Program-made: the position numbers and the translations under genes
In this document: positions 23,223 to 30,861 of the stretch, piece by piece
Position numbering within the stretch: position 1 is the stretch's first letter
How the letters are laid out: every line of letters starts with the position of its first letter
Notes under the pieces: model-generated
Databases searched by the model: none
What the model saw: the letters and a program-made list of their open reading frames with translations, nothing else
What the model was told of the DNA's origin: nothing
Assembly (NCBI GenBank): GCA_035296325.1
Contig: DATHBD010000039.1
Span: 1-39,051, forward strand
Direction of reading: 5' to 3'
From: DATHBD01 sp035296325
GTDB taxonomy: Bacteria > Actinomycetota > Actinomycetes > Mycobacteriales > Micromonosporaceae
DNA: 39,051 nt

Positions 23223-24479
23223 ATGCGCCGACGCATGATCGCCGCCGCTACGCTCACCGCCGTCGGCCTGCTGTCCGCACTGCCCGCCGGCGCGGATCTC
23301 GCGCATCCTGCCGTGGTGTCGCCGGATCCCGTGGACACCACCCCGCACGTACTGGACGGCTCGGTCCGAGCCATCGCCGTGGTCGGCCGCACCGTGGTGG
23401 TCGGCGGGGACTTCTCCGAGGTCACTGACGCCCGCGGCACATCGCAGTACCGGCGGCACGGGCTCTTCGCGTACGACCTCGTCACCGGCGCGGTGCTCCG
23501 CTTCGCCCCGAGCGTCGACGGTTCGGTGTACGCGCTCGCCGCCGGGCCGAACGGCAGCGTCTACGTGGGTGGCGCCTTCCAGTCCGTCAACGGCACCGCC
23601 CAGCGCGGCCTCACCCAGCTGAGCCTGGCCACCGGCGCCAGGGTGCCCGGGTTCACCGCGAGCATCAACTACGGCGATGTCCGGAGCCTGGTCTCGAACG
23701 GTCCATGGTTGTACGCCGGTGGCACCTTCACCAAGATCGGTGGGGCGTACCGGACCGCGCTCGCGCGACTCTCCGGCACCACCGGGGCCGCCGACCCGGC
23801 GTTCGACCTGGGCCTGGCGGCACCCACGCTGAGCCGGGCCAAGGTGGAGGACCTCACCGTCAGCCCGGACGGCAGTCGGCTGGTCGCCATCGGGGCGATC
23901 CAGGAGGCGGGTGGGCAGTACCGGGCACAGCTCGTGATGGCCGACACGCCAGCGGGGGCACCGGCGCGGGTTGCCGACTGGTACACCAACGCGTACACCC
24001 CGCCGTGCCGGGCCGGCTTCGAGACCTACCTGCGCGGCGTCGACTTCTCCCCCGACGGCGCCTACTTCGTCGTCGTGACCACCGGCCGCACCACCGGGGC
24101 CAATCTCACCTGCGACACCGCCATCCGGTTCGAGACCGCGGGGCGCGGGTTGCACAATCCCACCTGGGTCAACCACACCGGCGGCGATTCGCTCTACACC
24201 GTCTCGGTCACCGGGGCAGCCGTGTACGTCGGCGGACACCAGCGGTGGATGAACAACGCCCACGGCTTCGAGGCGGCCGGCCCCGGGGCGGTCAGCCGGC
24301 AGGGCATCGCCGCCCTCAACCCGACCACCGGGCTGGCCAACGAGTGGGACCCCACCCGCGACCGGGGCATCGGGGTCAAGGCCATGGTGGCCACACCGAA
24401 CGGCCTGATCCTCGGGTCGGACACCGAGCGGCTGGGACGCGAGTACCACGGTCGGCTCGGGATGTTCCCGCTGCGCTGA
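23223..24479 (+). CDS. Secreted beta-propeller-like protein, 418 aa
   Basis: A signal peptide is clear (MRRRMIAAATLTAVGLLSAL, cleavage near PAGA-DL). The mature part is made of repeated blades of the form VYVGGAFQSVNGTAQRGL, LYAGGTFTKIGGAYRTAL and VYVGGHQRWM, with the Gly-Gly-x-Phe pattern of DUF5122-like/delta-60 repeats. About five to seven such strands are visible. The start is ATG 23223 with AGGAG about 10 nt upstream. Probably extracellular or wall-associated; binding partner unknown. It is convergent with the lipoprotein gene. Confidence 0.86.
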   Translation: MRRRMIAAATLTAVGLLSALPAGADLAHPAVVSPDPVDTTPHVLDGSVRAIAVVGRTVVVGGDFSEVTDARGTSQYRRHGLFAYDLVTGAVLRFAPSVDGSVYALAAGPNGSVYVGGAFQSVNGTAQRGLTQLSLATGARVPGFTASINYGDVRSLVSNGPWLYAGGTFTKIGGAYRTALARLSGTTGAADPAFDLGLAAPTLSRAKVEDLTVSPDGSRLVAIGAIQEAGGQYRAQLVMADTPAGAPARVADWYTNAYTPPCRAGFETYLRGVDFSPDGAYFVVVTTGRTTGANLTCDTAIRFETAGRGLHNPTWVNHTGGDSLYTVSVTGAAVYVGGHQRWMNNAHGFEAAGPGAVSRQGIAALNPTTGLANEWDPTRDRGIGVKAMVATPNGLILGSDTERLGREYHGRLGMFPLR

Positions 24480-24517
24480 CAGCCGACGGTTCATGGTCAA
24501 ACCCCGTTACGTTCCCG

Positions 24518-25111
24518 TCACGGACCGACCGTTGACAGCTTCCTGAGATCGTCGACGGTAAATCGCAGCTCGTTGTCCTTCAGTGGGGTCAGCCGGCCGG
24601 CGGCGTCGACGGGGTACTGCGCCTGGGTGGGGTTGAGGAGTGCTGCCGGCGCCGCCGGGTAAACCTCCAGGAAGAGGAGGTAGGTCGTCCCGGCCTTCAG
24701 GCTCGTCGCCCCACTCTGGGCGTAGCGAACCCCCTTGTACTCGCCGCCCAATTCGCCGACCTCGACGACCTCGCCAGGCTTCGCGTCACCCTTGAAGGTG
24801 CGGACCACTTCGACCGGGCGGACGGTCACCACCACGACGTCGTCCACCGCCGCGGGAGGGTGCCCCGCGCCGGCCTGCGGGTTGGCCTCGGGATCGGTGC
24901 CGGTCACGGTAGGCCGCAGCTCCTGCACCCGCTCCGCTGCACCGATGCGGGCCTCGATCACGAGGTTCGCCTTTGCATAGATAGCCTCGAGGCTCTCGTA
25001 CATCGGGTAGTCACCTTGGTATTCGATGGTCTTCGTGGCACAGGCGGCGACCGATCCCGTGGCGAGAAGTGCCGCGACGACAGCGGCGAATGCGCGCATA
25101 TTGCTGATCAC
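24518..25111 (-). CDS. Putative lipoprotein, 197 aa
   Basis: The N-terminus MISNMRAFAAVVAALLATGS ends in the lipobox VAAC, so the mature protein should be lipid-anchored outside the membrane. The body has mixed strands: VVVVTVRPVEVVRTFKGD, GEVVEVGELGG and TYLLFLEVYPAAP, a pattern seen in small surface lipoproteins. GTG 25111 is preferred over ATG 25099 because CGAGG lies 5 nt upstream of it. No family is recognised with confidence. Confidence 0.8.
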   Translation of the reverse strand: MISNMRAFAAVVAALLATGSVAACATKTIEYQGDYPMYESLEAIYAKANLVIEARIGAAERVQELRPTVTGTDPEANPQAGAGHPPAAVDDVVVVTVRPVEVVRTFKGDAKPGEVVEVGELGGEYKGVRYAQSGATSLKAGTTYLLFLEVYPAAPAALLNPTQAQYPVDAAGRLTPLKDNELRFTVDDLRKLSTVGP

Positions 25112-25327
25112 GGCCTCGTTCCCGGTCAGTGGTAGCTGTTGACGTCGTTGCTGCCATGTTGGACGAGGTGTCGACCTCGTAGGTTCCTTACCTTTCAACC
25201 CGGGTGGGCGGCGGACGCCGGTCCGTACGCGCCGACCGCGCGGAGCCGTCACCGCCTCCTGAGAAACCGGCGAGCCGGTGGACAACCACATGGCTGTGGC
25301 GTTGACGCCATGGTGGACGCTGGGTGC

Positions 25328-25732
25328 ATGCAGAGGCGCGAGAAGCTGCCGCCCGAGGTTGGCTACCCGGCGATGGTGCTGTTCGCCGGCTTCATCGGGT
25401 CCGTCGTCGTGACGGTTGCGATCGAGGGACGCGCCAGCGATTTCAACCCGTGGGTGGTCGGCTTCGGCGGCACGTTCCTGTTCTTCATCACGGCTGCTTA
25501 CACCGTCCTGAACGCGCTGGACAGCTGGCGGGCGTGGCAGCTGAGGCTGTTCGGAGTGAACACCTGGGCGGTGCTGATCGACACGCAGGCGCGTAGCCAC
25601 GGCGACGACATGGTGGTGTGGACGGCGACCGTGCAGGGTGCCGACTTCACCAACGTCATCGAGAACGGGTTCCACGATCCGGGTAAGCTCGGCGACCGCG
25701 TTCCCGTCCGCCGGCACGCCGCGAGCAATTAG
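25328..25732 (+). CDS. Two-pass membrane protein of unknown function, 134 aa
   Basis: After a short basic start (MQRREKLPPEVGY) come two hydrophobic helices (about 13-33 and 45-65) and a soluble C-terminal domain with a beta pattern (WAVLIDTQ, DDMVVWTATVQGADFTNVI, DPGKLGDRVPVR). ATG 25328 is chosen, but GTG 25313 or ATG 25310 in the same frame are possible; none has a strong ribosome binding site. Its stop touches the start of the 46-aa ORF. Family not recognised. Confidence 0.6.
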   Translation: MQRREKLPPEVGYPAMVLFAGFIGSVVVTVAIEGRASDFNPWVVGFGGTFLFFITAAYTVLNALDSWRAWQLRLFGVNTWAVLIDTQARSHGDDMVVWTATVQGADFTNVIENGFHDPGKLGDRVPVRRHAASN

Positions 25733-25873
25733 GTGGAACTGCTCAAGGCTGGCGGACGCTTCGGCGACCTGGCGAGCGATATCTTGAGTCCGTACGCGGT
25801 GATCCTGACGGCCGCCATGACGGTCGGGCTCGGTTACGGGCTGGTCCGGGGCGCGATCGGCCTCCTCGGCTAG
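25733..25873 (+). CDS. Tiny membrane protein, 46 aa
   Basis: A GTG directly after the stop of the upstream gene opens a 46-residue frame: a polar amphipathic start (MELLKAGGRFGDLASDILS) and one hydrophobic helix (about 21-45, YAVILTAAMTVGLGY then LVRGAIGLLG). The zero-nucleotide junction suggests translational coupling, and a large hairpin follows 3 nt after its stop, as expected for the end of a transcript. Codon use is GC-rich at third positions. Function unknown; partnership with the 134-aa protein is inferred. Confidence 0.55.
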   Translation: MELLKAGGRFGDLASDILSPYAVILTAAMTVGLGYGLVRGAIGLLG

Positions 25874-25875
25874 CC

Positions 25876-25925
25876 GCAGGCAGAGCGGCCATGGACATTG
25901 ATCATCCATGGCCGCTCTGACCTGC
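25876..25925. terminator. Bidirectional hairpin terminator
   Basis: A near-perfect stem of about 20 bp (core CAGAGCGGCCATGGA with TCCATGGCCGCTCTG, 25881-25919) with a 9-nt loop separates the rightward small membrane genes from the leftward tRNA-His. A long T tract is absent, as is common in actinobacterial terminators. Confidence 0.75.
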
Positions 25926-25936
25926 TGCTATCTCTG

Positions 25937-26010
25937 GGTGACTGAAGGGGTTTGAACCCTCGACCCCCGGGACCACAACCCGGTGCTCTGCCAGCTGAGC
26001 TACAGCCACC
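25937..26010 (-). tRNA. tRNA-His (GUG)
   Basis: The minus strand gives acceptor GTGGCTG/CAGTCAC with the extra G-1 opposite discriminator C, the hallmark of tRNA-His. The anticodon loop reads TTGTGGT (anticodon GTG), and the T arm loop is TTCAAAC. No CCA is encoded. Confidence 0.95.
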
Positions 26011-26108
26011 ACGACCGCTGACTGCCCTGCGGTGCCCAGACATCATAGCCGGCCCGACCGGCACTCCGTCCACAGGGTTGCCGGCGCGGCACGGCACGAC
26101 CCGGCGGG

Positions 26109-26711
26109 TCACTCCCCCCGGGTGAGCGCGGCGCCAACGGCCTTCGCGGCCTCGACATCCGGGCCGGGCAGCGGCACGAACAGCGTGCGGCGGTAGTACT
26201 CCAGCTCGCGGATGCTCTCCTGGATATCGGCCAGCGCCCGGTGCGCCAGGCCCTTGGCGGGCTGACCGTAGTAGATCCGGGGGTACCAGCGCCGGCACAA
26301 CTCCTTGAGCGAGGAGACGTCGATCATGCGATAGTGCAGGTGGCTGTCGAGCCGGCGCATGTCACGGGTGAGGAAGCCCCGGTCGGTGGCGATCGAATTG
26401 CCGCACAGCGGAGCGGTCCGCGGCTCGGGCACGTAGCGCGTGATGTACTCCATGATCCGGTCCTCGGCCTCGGCCAGGGTGACCGTCGATGAGCGCGCCG
26501 CCTCGGTCAGCCCGGACTTCCCGTGCATCTGGCGCACCACTTCGACCATGCCGTCGAGCACCTCGTTCTCGGCATGGATGACCACGTCGACACCGTCACC
26601 CAGCACCACCAGATCCGGATCGGTGACCAACGCTGCGACCTCGATCAGGGCGTCCTTCTCAAGGTCGAGCCCGGTCATCTCACAGTCGACCCACACCAGA
26701 AGATCGTTCAC
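26109..26711 (-). CDS. orn: Oligoribonuclease, 200 aa
   Basis: Orn is a 3'-5' exoribonuclease of the DEDDh group that degrades di- to pentanucleotides and clears pGpG from c-di-GMP turnover. The Exo I motif WVDCEMTGLDL carries Asp9 and Glu11. The Exo II region has GNSIATDRGFLTRDM, and Exo III reads HRALADIQESIREL with the catalytic His and Asp. Length is normal for actinobacteria. The start is GTG 26711; TAGGCT (26718-26723) lies 6 nt upstream, so the mRNA is probably leaderless. Confidence 0.97.
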   Translation of the reverse strand: MNDLLVWVDCEMTGLDLEKDALIEVAALVTDPDLVVLGDGVDVVIHAENEVLDGMVEVVRQMHGKSGLTEAARSSTVTLAEAEDRIMEYITRYVPEPRTAPLCGNSIATDRGFLTRDMRRLDSHLHYRMIDVSSLKELCRRWYPRIYYGQPAKGLAHRALADIQESIRELEYYRRTLFVPLPGPDVEAAKAVGAALTRGE

Positions 26712-26723
26712 AGCGCCAGCCTA

Positions 26724-26998
26724 GTCGGCCCGGGACGCGCGTGGTGTACCCAACCCGGGCATCCGACCCGGAAGGACCGGAACACCGGATTCGCCCTATT
26801 GCACCGTGAAAGATGGGACTTCCAAATTGGTCATTGACCGGTTAACGTATATCTTGTCCGAGTTGACGCGGGATGTTGCCCCCCAGCAGACCCGGTTACC
26901 GGTCGGAGGTCGCCCCCGGGTGACGAGTGGTCCCCGCACCCCCCGCGGGGGCCACGTCCGTGTCGAGCGACGCCGAACCAGGGTCACCGGCTGCGCGG
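26724..26998. other. Intergenic stretch without a supported gene
   Basis: It contains an AT-rich block (about 26806-26880, with GGTTAACGTATATC) unlike the surroundings and a CCCCCGCGGGGG palindrome at 26940-26951. The palindrome could help end the leftward copCD transcript. A -35-like TTGACC (26834) has no -10 at the proper distance. Confidence 0.5.
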
Positions 26999-28699
26999 CT
27001 ACGGCACGGTCACCCGCTGGATGACGGTGGCCTGGTCCACGTCGGTGGTCCGCAGCGTGAAGCGCAGCTCCCACGTGCCGGCGGTGGGCAGGGTGGCCTG
27101 ACCGGACGCATGGTTGTCGGTGATCACCACCAGAGGGATGCTCACCGGCTCCAGGTCCTGCTCCGGCAGCGCTGCGCTGGCACGCCACTCAAGGACCTTA
27201 ATCGGCGCACCGTTCGGTGCGTAGGCGTACAGGTGCACGGTGTTCGCACCGGTGGCCAGCGGGTCCACCTCCACCTGCAACTGGTAGAGCTTGCTCGTCA
27301 CGGTGACCGAGTACGGCCCCTGGCTGGTCCCCGCCGTGGCGGGGTTCGACGGCACACTCTGCACCAGCACCGCAGCCACCGCGACCACCACCACGGCGAC
27401 GCCGAGTTCCGTCAGCACGCCGCGGCGCAGCCTGGTCCGGGCGATCGGGTCGGTCGCCGCGGTCTCCGTCGTCTGCGCCGCCGACCCGGTCGCGGATCCG
27501 GTCGGGTCCGACTCGTCGTCCGATCCGACGTAGCTGCGGTTGACCCCCCGCCGGACCCAGGCGGCGAGGCCGACGATGACCGCGAACAGCCCGATCTTGG
27601 CCAGGACCAGCTGGCCGTAGAGCGTCTCGCGCAACGACCGGACGGACTCGATCTCGATGAGCGCGCTCACCGTGCCGGTGACGAGAATCGTGCCCACCGC
27701 GACCAGTGCCCAGCGCGACCAGACCGGGAGGATGGCGCGTAGCTCCCGCACACTCGCCCTGCGCAGCAGGAAGCCGACCAGGACGACCAGACCTCCGAGC
27801 CATACCGCCACAGCGGCGAGATGGACCGCGTCGGCCAGCACGCTGATCCATGGTGCCCGGGACGCGCTCGGGTGCCCGGCGATCGGCCAGGTGATCGCGC
27901 CGATGACCGCGAGCAGCCCGAGCATCACCCGGTCGGCTCTGCGTTCCTGGCCGCGTACCACCGGCCGAAGGATCAGGAACAGGGCTGCCAACACGGCAAG
28001 CCGGATCAGATGCCCGGTGCCGTACGGACTGTTCAGGACCTGCTGCGCCGCCTCGACCGAGAACCCGCCGCCGCTGGAGTACGGCACCTGCAGGCACAGT
28101 TCGATAAGCGTGGCGGCCGCCAGGACGCCCGCACCGACGAAGGCGAGCCGGGCCGGGCCGGTCGTCGGGAGCCGGCGAGGCCATAGCAGGAGCAGGAACA
28201 GCACCGGGCCGGTGAGGCCGATCAGGCCGGCGTACCCGGCGAAGCGGGCCACCGCCACCCCGGTCCGCATCAGCAGGCTGGTGGTCGGCTCCGGATCCCC
28301 AGGCTCGGCCGCGTTCGCCGACGGCGAACCGACCGAGAAGACCAGGCCGCCGGAGACGGGATGACTGTCGGCCGAGATGACCCGGTAGCTCACCACATAG
28401 CTGCCGCGCGCGGCCGCGGCACGCAGCGGGATGTGCAGTTTGGCGCCGCGCACCACGGCGGCACCCCGGTCGGCGCGGGTGCCGTCCGGCGCGATGACCC
28501 GGATCCGGTCGGTCACCGCCCGGACCGGCTCGGAGAAGGTCAACACGACCTCGCCGGGCGCCGCGTCGAGCACCGTGCCGGCCGGTGGATCGGAGGTCAG
28601 GAACGCGGCATGGGCCGCGGCCGGGCCCGAGGGTACGGCCAGCGCCGCCAGGACGCCCAGCAGCAGTCCGGTTGCCGCGGTCCGCACACGCCTCGCCAT
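26999..28699 (-). CDS. CopC-CopD fusion, copper resistance/uptake membrane protein, 566 aa
   Basis: After a signal peptide ending AAA-HAAFL, the mature N-terminal His begins a CopC domain (about 30-125; HAAFLTSDPPAGT, LTFSEPVR, and a second copper ligand His in DSHPVSGG). A CopD-type membrane domain with about eight helices follows (residues ~140-430). A C-terminal extracytoplasmic beta domain (about 460-566) is of the YtkA-like kind (GTWELRFTLRT). Such fusions (YcnJ-like) bind copper outside and pass it inward. The start is ATG 28699. It is divergent from the disulfide-forming pair, 173 bp away. Confidence 0.92.
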   Translation of the reverse strand: MARRVRTAATGLLLGVLAALAVPSGPAAAHAAFLTSDPPAGTVLDAAPGEVVLTFSEPVRAVTDRIRVIAPDGTRADRGAAVVRGAKLHIPLRAAAARGSYVVSYRVISADSHPVSGGLVFSVGSPSANAAEPGDPEPTTSLLMRTGVAVARFAGYAGLIGLTGPVLFLLLLWPRRLPTTGPARLAFVGAGVLAAATLIELCLQVPYSSGGGFSVEAAQQVLNSPYGTGHLIRLAVLAALFLILRPVVRGQERRADRVMLGLLAVIGAITWPIAGHPSASRAPWISVLADAVHLAAVAVWLGGLVVLVGFLLRRASVRELRAILPVWSRWALVAVGTILVTGTVSALIEIESVRSLRETLYGQLVLAKIGLFAVIVGLAAWVRRGVNRSYVGSDDESDPTGSATGSAAQTTETAATDPIARTRLRRGVLTELGVAVVVVAVAAVLVQSVPSNPATAGTSQGPYSVTVTSKLYQLQVEVDPLATGANTVHLYAYAPNGAPIKVLEWRASAALPEQDLEPVSIPLVVITDNHASGQATLPTAGTWELRFTLRTTDVDQATVIQRVTVP

Positions 28700-28872
28700 C
28701 CACCTATGATCGCTCGTCCGGGAAGCCCGCCCAAATGACCCCCGCCCGCGCAGGACACGGCTGGCCGGGGGGAGCACGCGGGTCATGGAAAGATGGTCGG
28801 CGCGAACGGGTGAATAGTTCCCAGAGCCCGCGGCCCACCGGGTGGACGGACGGCCGGAGGAGGGTGCACAGC

Positions 28873-29793
28873 GTGGTGTCGACGAAGAACCGCCAAATGG
28901 CGCAGGAGCGCGCCCGGAAGGCCGCACGGTCGCAGGCGCGGCGCAAGCGCCTGGCGATCGGCGCGGTCGCGATCGTGCTGCTGGGGCTCGGCGTGCTCGT
29001 CGCGATCAAGCTGACCGGCGGCGGATCCGGTACCTCGTCCACGGCCACGCCCACCAGCAGCGCCACCGTCGGGTCGGACGCCAGTGCGCTGGCACCCACT
29101 GCGCTGGCGGCCCTGACCGGCGTGCCGGCCAACGTCCTCGACCAGGTCGGCGCCGGCGCGGTGAGCAACCCGCCGAAGGCGATCAGCGGGCAGCCGGTGC
29201 TGAGCGAGGGCGGCAAGCCGCTGATCCTGTACGTCGGGGCCGAGTACTGCCCGTACTGCGCCGGGCAGCGGTGGGCGATGGTCGTCGCGCTGTCGCGGTT
29301 CGGCACGTTCAGCACCCTGCGCCAGACCACCTCGTCGTCCAGCGACGTGTTCCCCGACACCGCCACGGTCACCTTCTCCGGCGCCCGCTACACCAGCCAG
29401 TACCTGGAGTTCCAGGGCGTGGAGACGCACACGAGGATCAAGCAGGGCGATGGCTACACGCCGCTGGACACGCTGACCGAGCCGCAGCAACTGCTGCTCA
29501 AGACGCTCAACGCGCCGCCGTACGTGCCGGAGAACGCGGCCGGCTCGATCCCGTTCATCAACTTCGCCAACCAGGCGATCATGTCGGGTGCCTCCTACAC
29601 CCCCGAGGTGCTCGCGGGGCAGACCGCCGAGCAGATCGCCGCCGCGCTGTCGGACCCGGCCAGCCCGGTCGCCAAGGCCGTCGTTGGCACCGCCAACGCC
29701 TTCACGACGGTCCTCTGCTCGATCACCCAGGACCAGCCGGCCACCGTGTGCACCAGCCCGGCGGCCAACGCCTACCGGGCCAACTTCGAGTGA
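28873..29793 (+). CDS. Membrane-anchored DsbA-like protein (DUF929), 306 aa
   Basis: A basic cytoplasmic N-terminus (KAARSQARRKRLA) precedes one membrane helix (about 29-50) and a Ser/Thr-rich spacer, so the main domain is outside. This domain has a thioredoxin-like redox motif CPYC in VGAEYCPYCAGQRWAM, and further Cys near the end (VLCSITQ, TVCTSP). It fits DUF929. The start is GTG 28873, with GGAGGAGGG upstream; GTG 28876 is equally possible. Its last codons overlap the VKOR gene (4 nt), so the pair should work as oxidant and thiol oxidase partner. Confidence 0.88.
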   Translation: MVSTKNRQMAQERARKAARSQARRKRLAIGAVAIVLLGLGVLVAIKLTGGGSGTSSTATPTSSATVGSDASALAPTALAALTGVPANVLDQVGAGAVSNPPKAISGQPVLSEGGKPLILYVGAEYCPYCAGQRWAMVVALSRFGTFSTLRQTTSSSSDVFPDTATVTFSGARYTSQYLEFQGVETHTRIKQGDGYTPLDTLTEPQQLLLKTLNAPPYVPENAAGSIPFINFANQAIMSGASYTPEVLAGQTAEQIAAALSDPASPVAKAVVGTANAFTTVLCSITQDQPATVCTSPAANAYRANFE

Positions 29794-30284
29794 CCAGGGC
29801 CGCCCGCGCGGCCGCCGGTGGCGGGGCTTGGCCGCGGGTGCCGCGCTGGCTGCCGGCGACGACCACGGGGCTCGCCCTGGCCGGCCTGGCAGTGTCGGGC
29901 TACCTCACCGTGGAGCACTTCACCGCCACGACCACCCTCGCGTGCCCCGCCAACGGCGTGATCAACTGCGAGCGGGTGACCAGCAGCGCCCAGTCAGCCC
30001 TCCTGGGCATTCCGGTCGCGCTGCTCGGCCTGCTGTACTTCGCCGTACTCGTTCCGGCCTGCCTGCCCGCGGCCTGGCGATCCCGCCGCCCGGCGATCCG
30101 TTGGGCGCGGCTCGCGCTGGCAGTTCTCGGCGTGGGGTTCGTGTTCTACCTGGTCTACACCGAACTGTTCCTGCTCGACGCGATCTGCCTGTGGTGCACC
30201 GCGGTGCACGCCATCGCCATCGCCCTCTTCGCGGCGGTGGCGTGGGGCACGGCGGTGCTCCCCCCGCCGGACCCGGGGCCGTAG
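29790..30284 (+). CDS. Vitamin K epoxide reductase (VKOR) family protein, 164 aa
   Basis: Bacterial VKOR reoxidises a DsbA-like partner using quinone, replacing DsbB. Four membrane helices are seen. The loop cysteines are in LACPANGVINCERV and the active-site CXXC is ICLWCTAVH; Ser in TSSAQS and the GIPVALLGLLYF helix are typical. The start is GTG 29790, overlapping the stop of the DUF929 gene as GTGA, which indicates translational coupling. It ends 10 nt before bcp, which has its own -10. Confidence 0.93.
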   Translation: MTRAARAAAGGGAWPRVPRWLPATTTGLALAGLAVSGYLTVEHFTATTTLACPANGVINCERVTSSAQSALLGIPVALLGLLYFAVLVPACLPAAWRSRRPAIRWARLALAVLGVGFVFYLVYTELFLLDAICLWCTAVHAIAIALFAAVAWGTAVLPPPDPGP

Positions 30285-30294
30285 GGTTGGCGGC

Positions 30295-30768
30295 ATGACC
30301 GAGACCCGCCTGCAGCCCGGTGACGCGGCGCCGGAGTTCACGCTGCCCACCGCCGACGGCTCCACGCTCTCCCTGGCCGACCTGCGCGGCCGCAAGGTCG
30401 TGCTCTACGCCTACCCGGCGGCGATGACGCCCGGGTGCACCACTCAGGCCTGCGACTTCCGCGACTCGCTGTCCTCGCTGAACAAGGCCGGCGTCGACGT
30501 GGTCGGCATCTCCCCCGACACCCCGGACAAGCTGGCCAGGTTCGTCGAGCACGAAGGGCTCAACTTCCCGCTCGTCTCCGACGCCGACCGCAGCGTGCTC
30601 ACCGCGTACGGCGCCTACGGCGAGAAGCAGAACTACGGGCGCACCGTGCAGGGCGTGATCCGCTCCACGTTCGTCATCGACGAGCAGGGCCGCATCGAGC
30701 GGGCGATGTACAACGTCAAGGCCACCGGGCACGTCGCCAAGCTGCGCCGCGACCTGGGCCTGGACTGA
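30295..30768 (+). CDS. bcp: Peroxiredoxin, BCP/PrxQ type, 157 aa
   Basis: BCP-type peroxiredoxins reduce hydroperoxides through a peroxidatic cysteine. Cys48 lies in the TPGCTTQACDFRD motif and the resolving Cys53 is five residues later, the PrxQ arrangement. The normal FVIDEQGRI and terminal helix are present. The start is ATG 30295; TAGGGT (30282-30287) is 7 nt upstream, so the transcript is probably leaderless and independent of VKOR despite the close spacing. Confidence 0.95.
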   Translation: MTETRLQPGDAAPEFTLPTADGSTLSLADLRGRKVVLYAYPAAMTPGCTTQACDFRDSLSSLNKAGVDVVGISPDTPDKLARFVEHEGLNFPLVSDADRSVLTAYGAYGEKQNYGRTVQGVIRSTFVIDEQGRIERAMYNVKATGHVAKLRRDLGLD

Positions 30769-30861
30769 TCCGTCGACCGCCCGGCCGGGTCGGCCTTGGC
30801 GGCAGTCCGGGCTTCTCACGACCGTAATCGCGTGGAAACGGTTGCTGCCTAGGCTCCCGGC

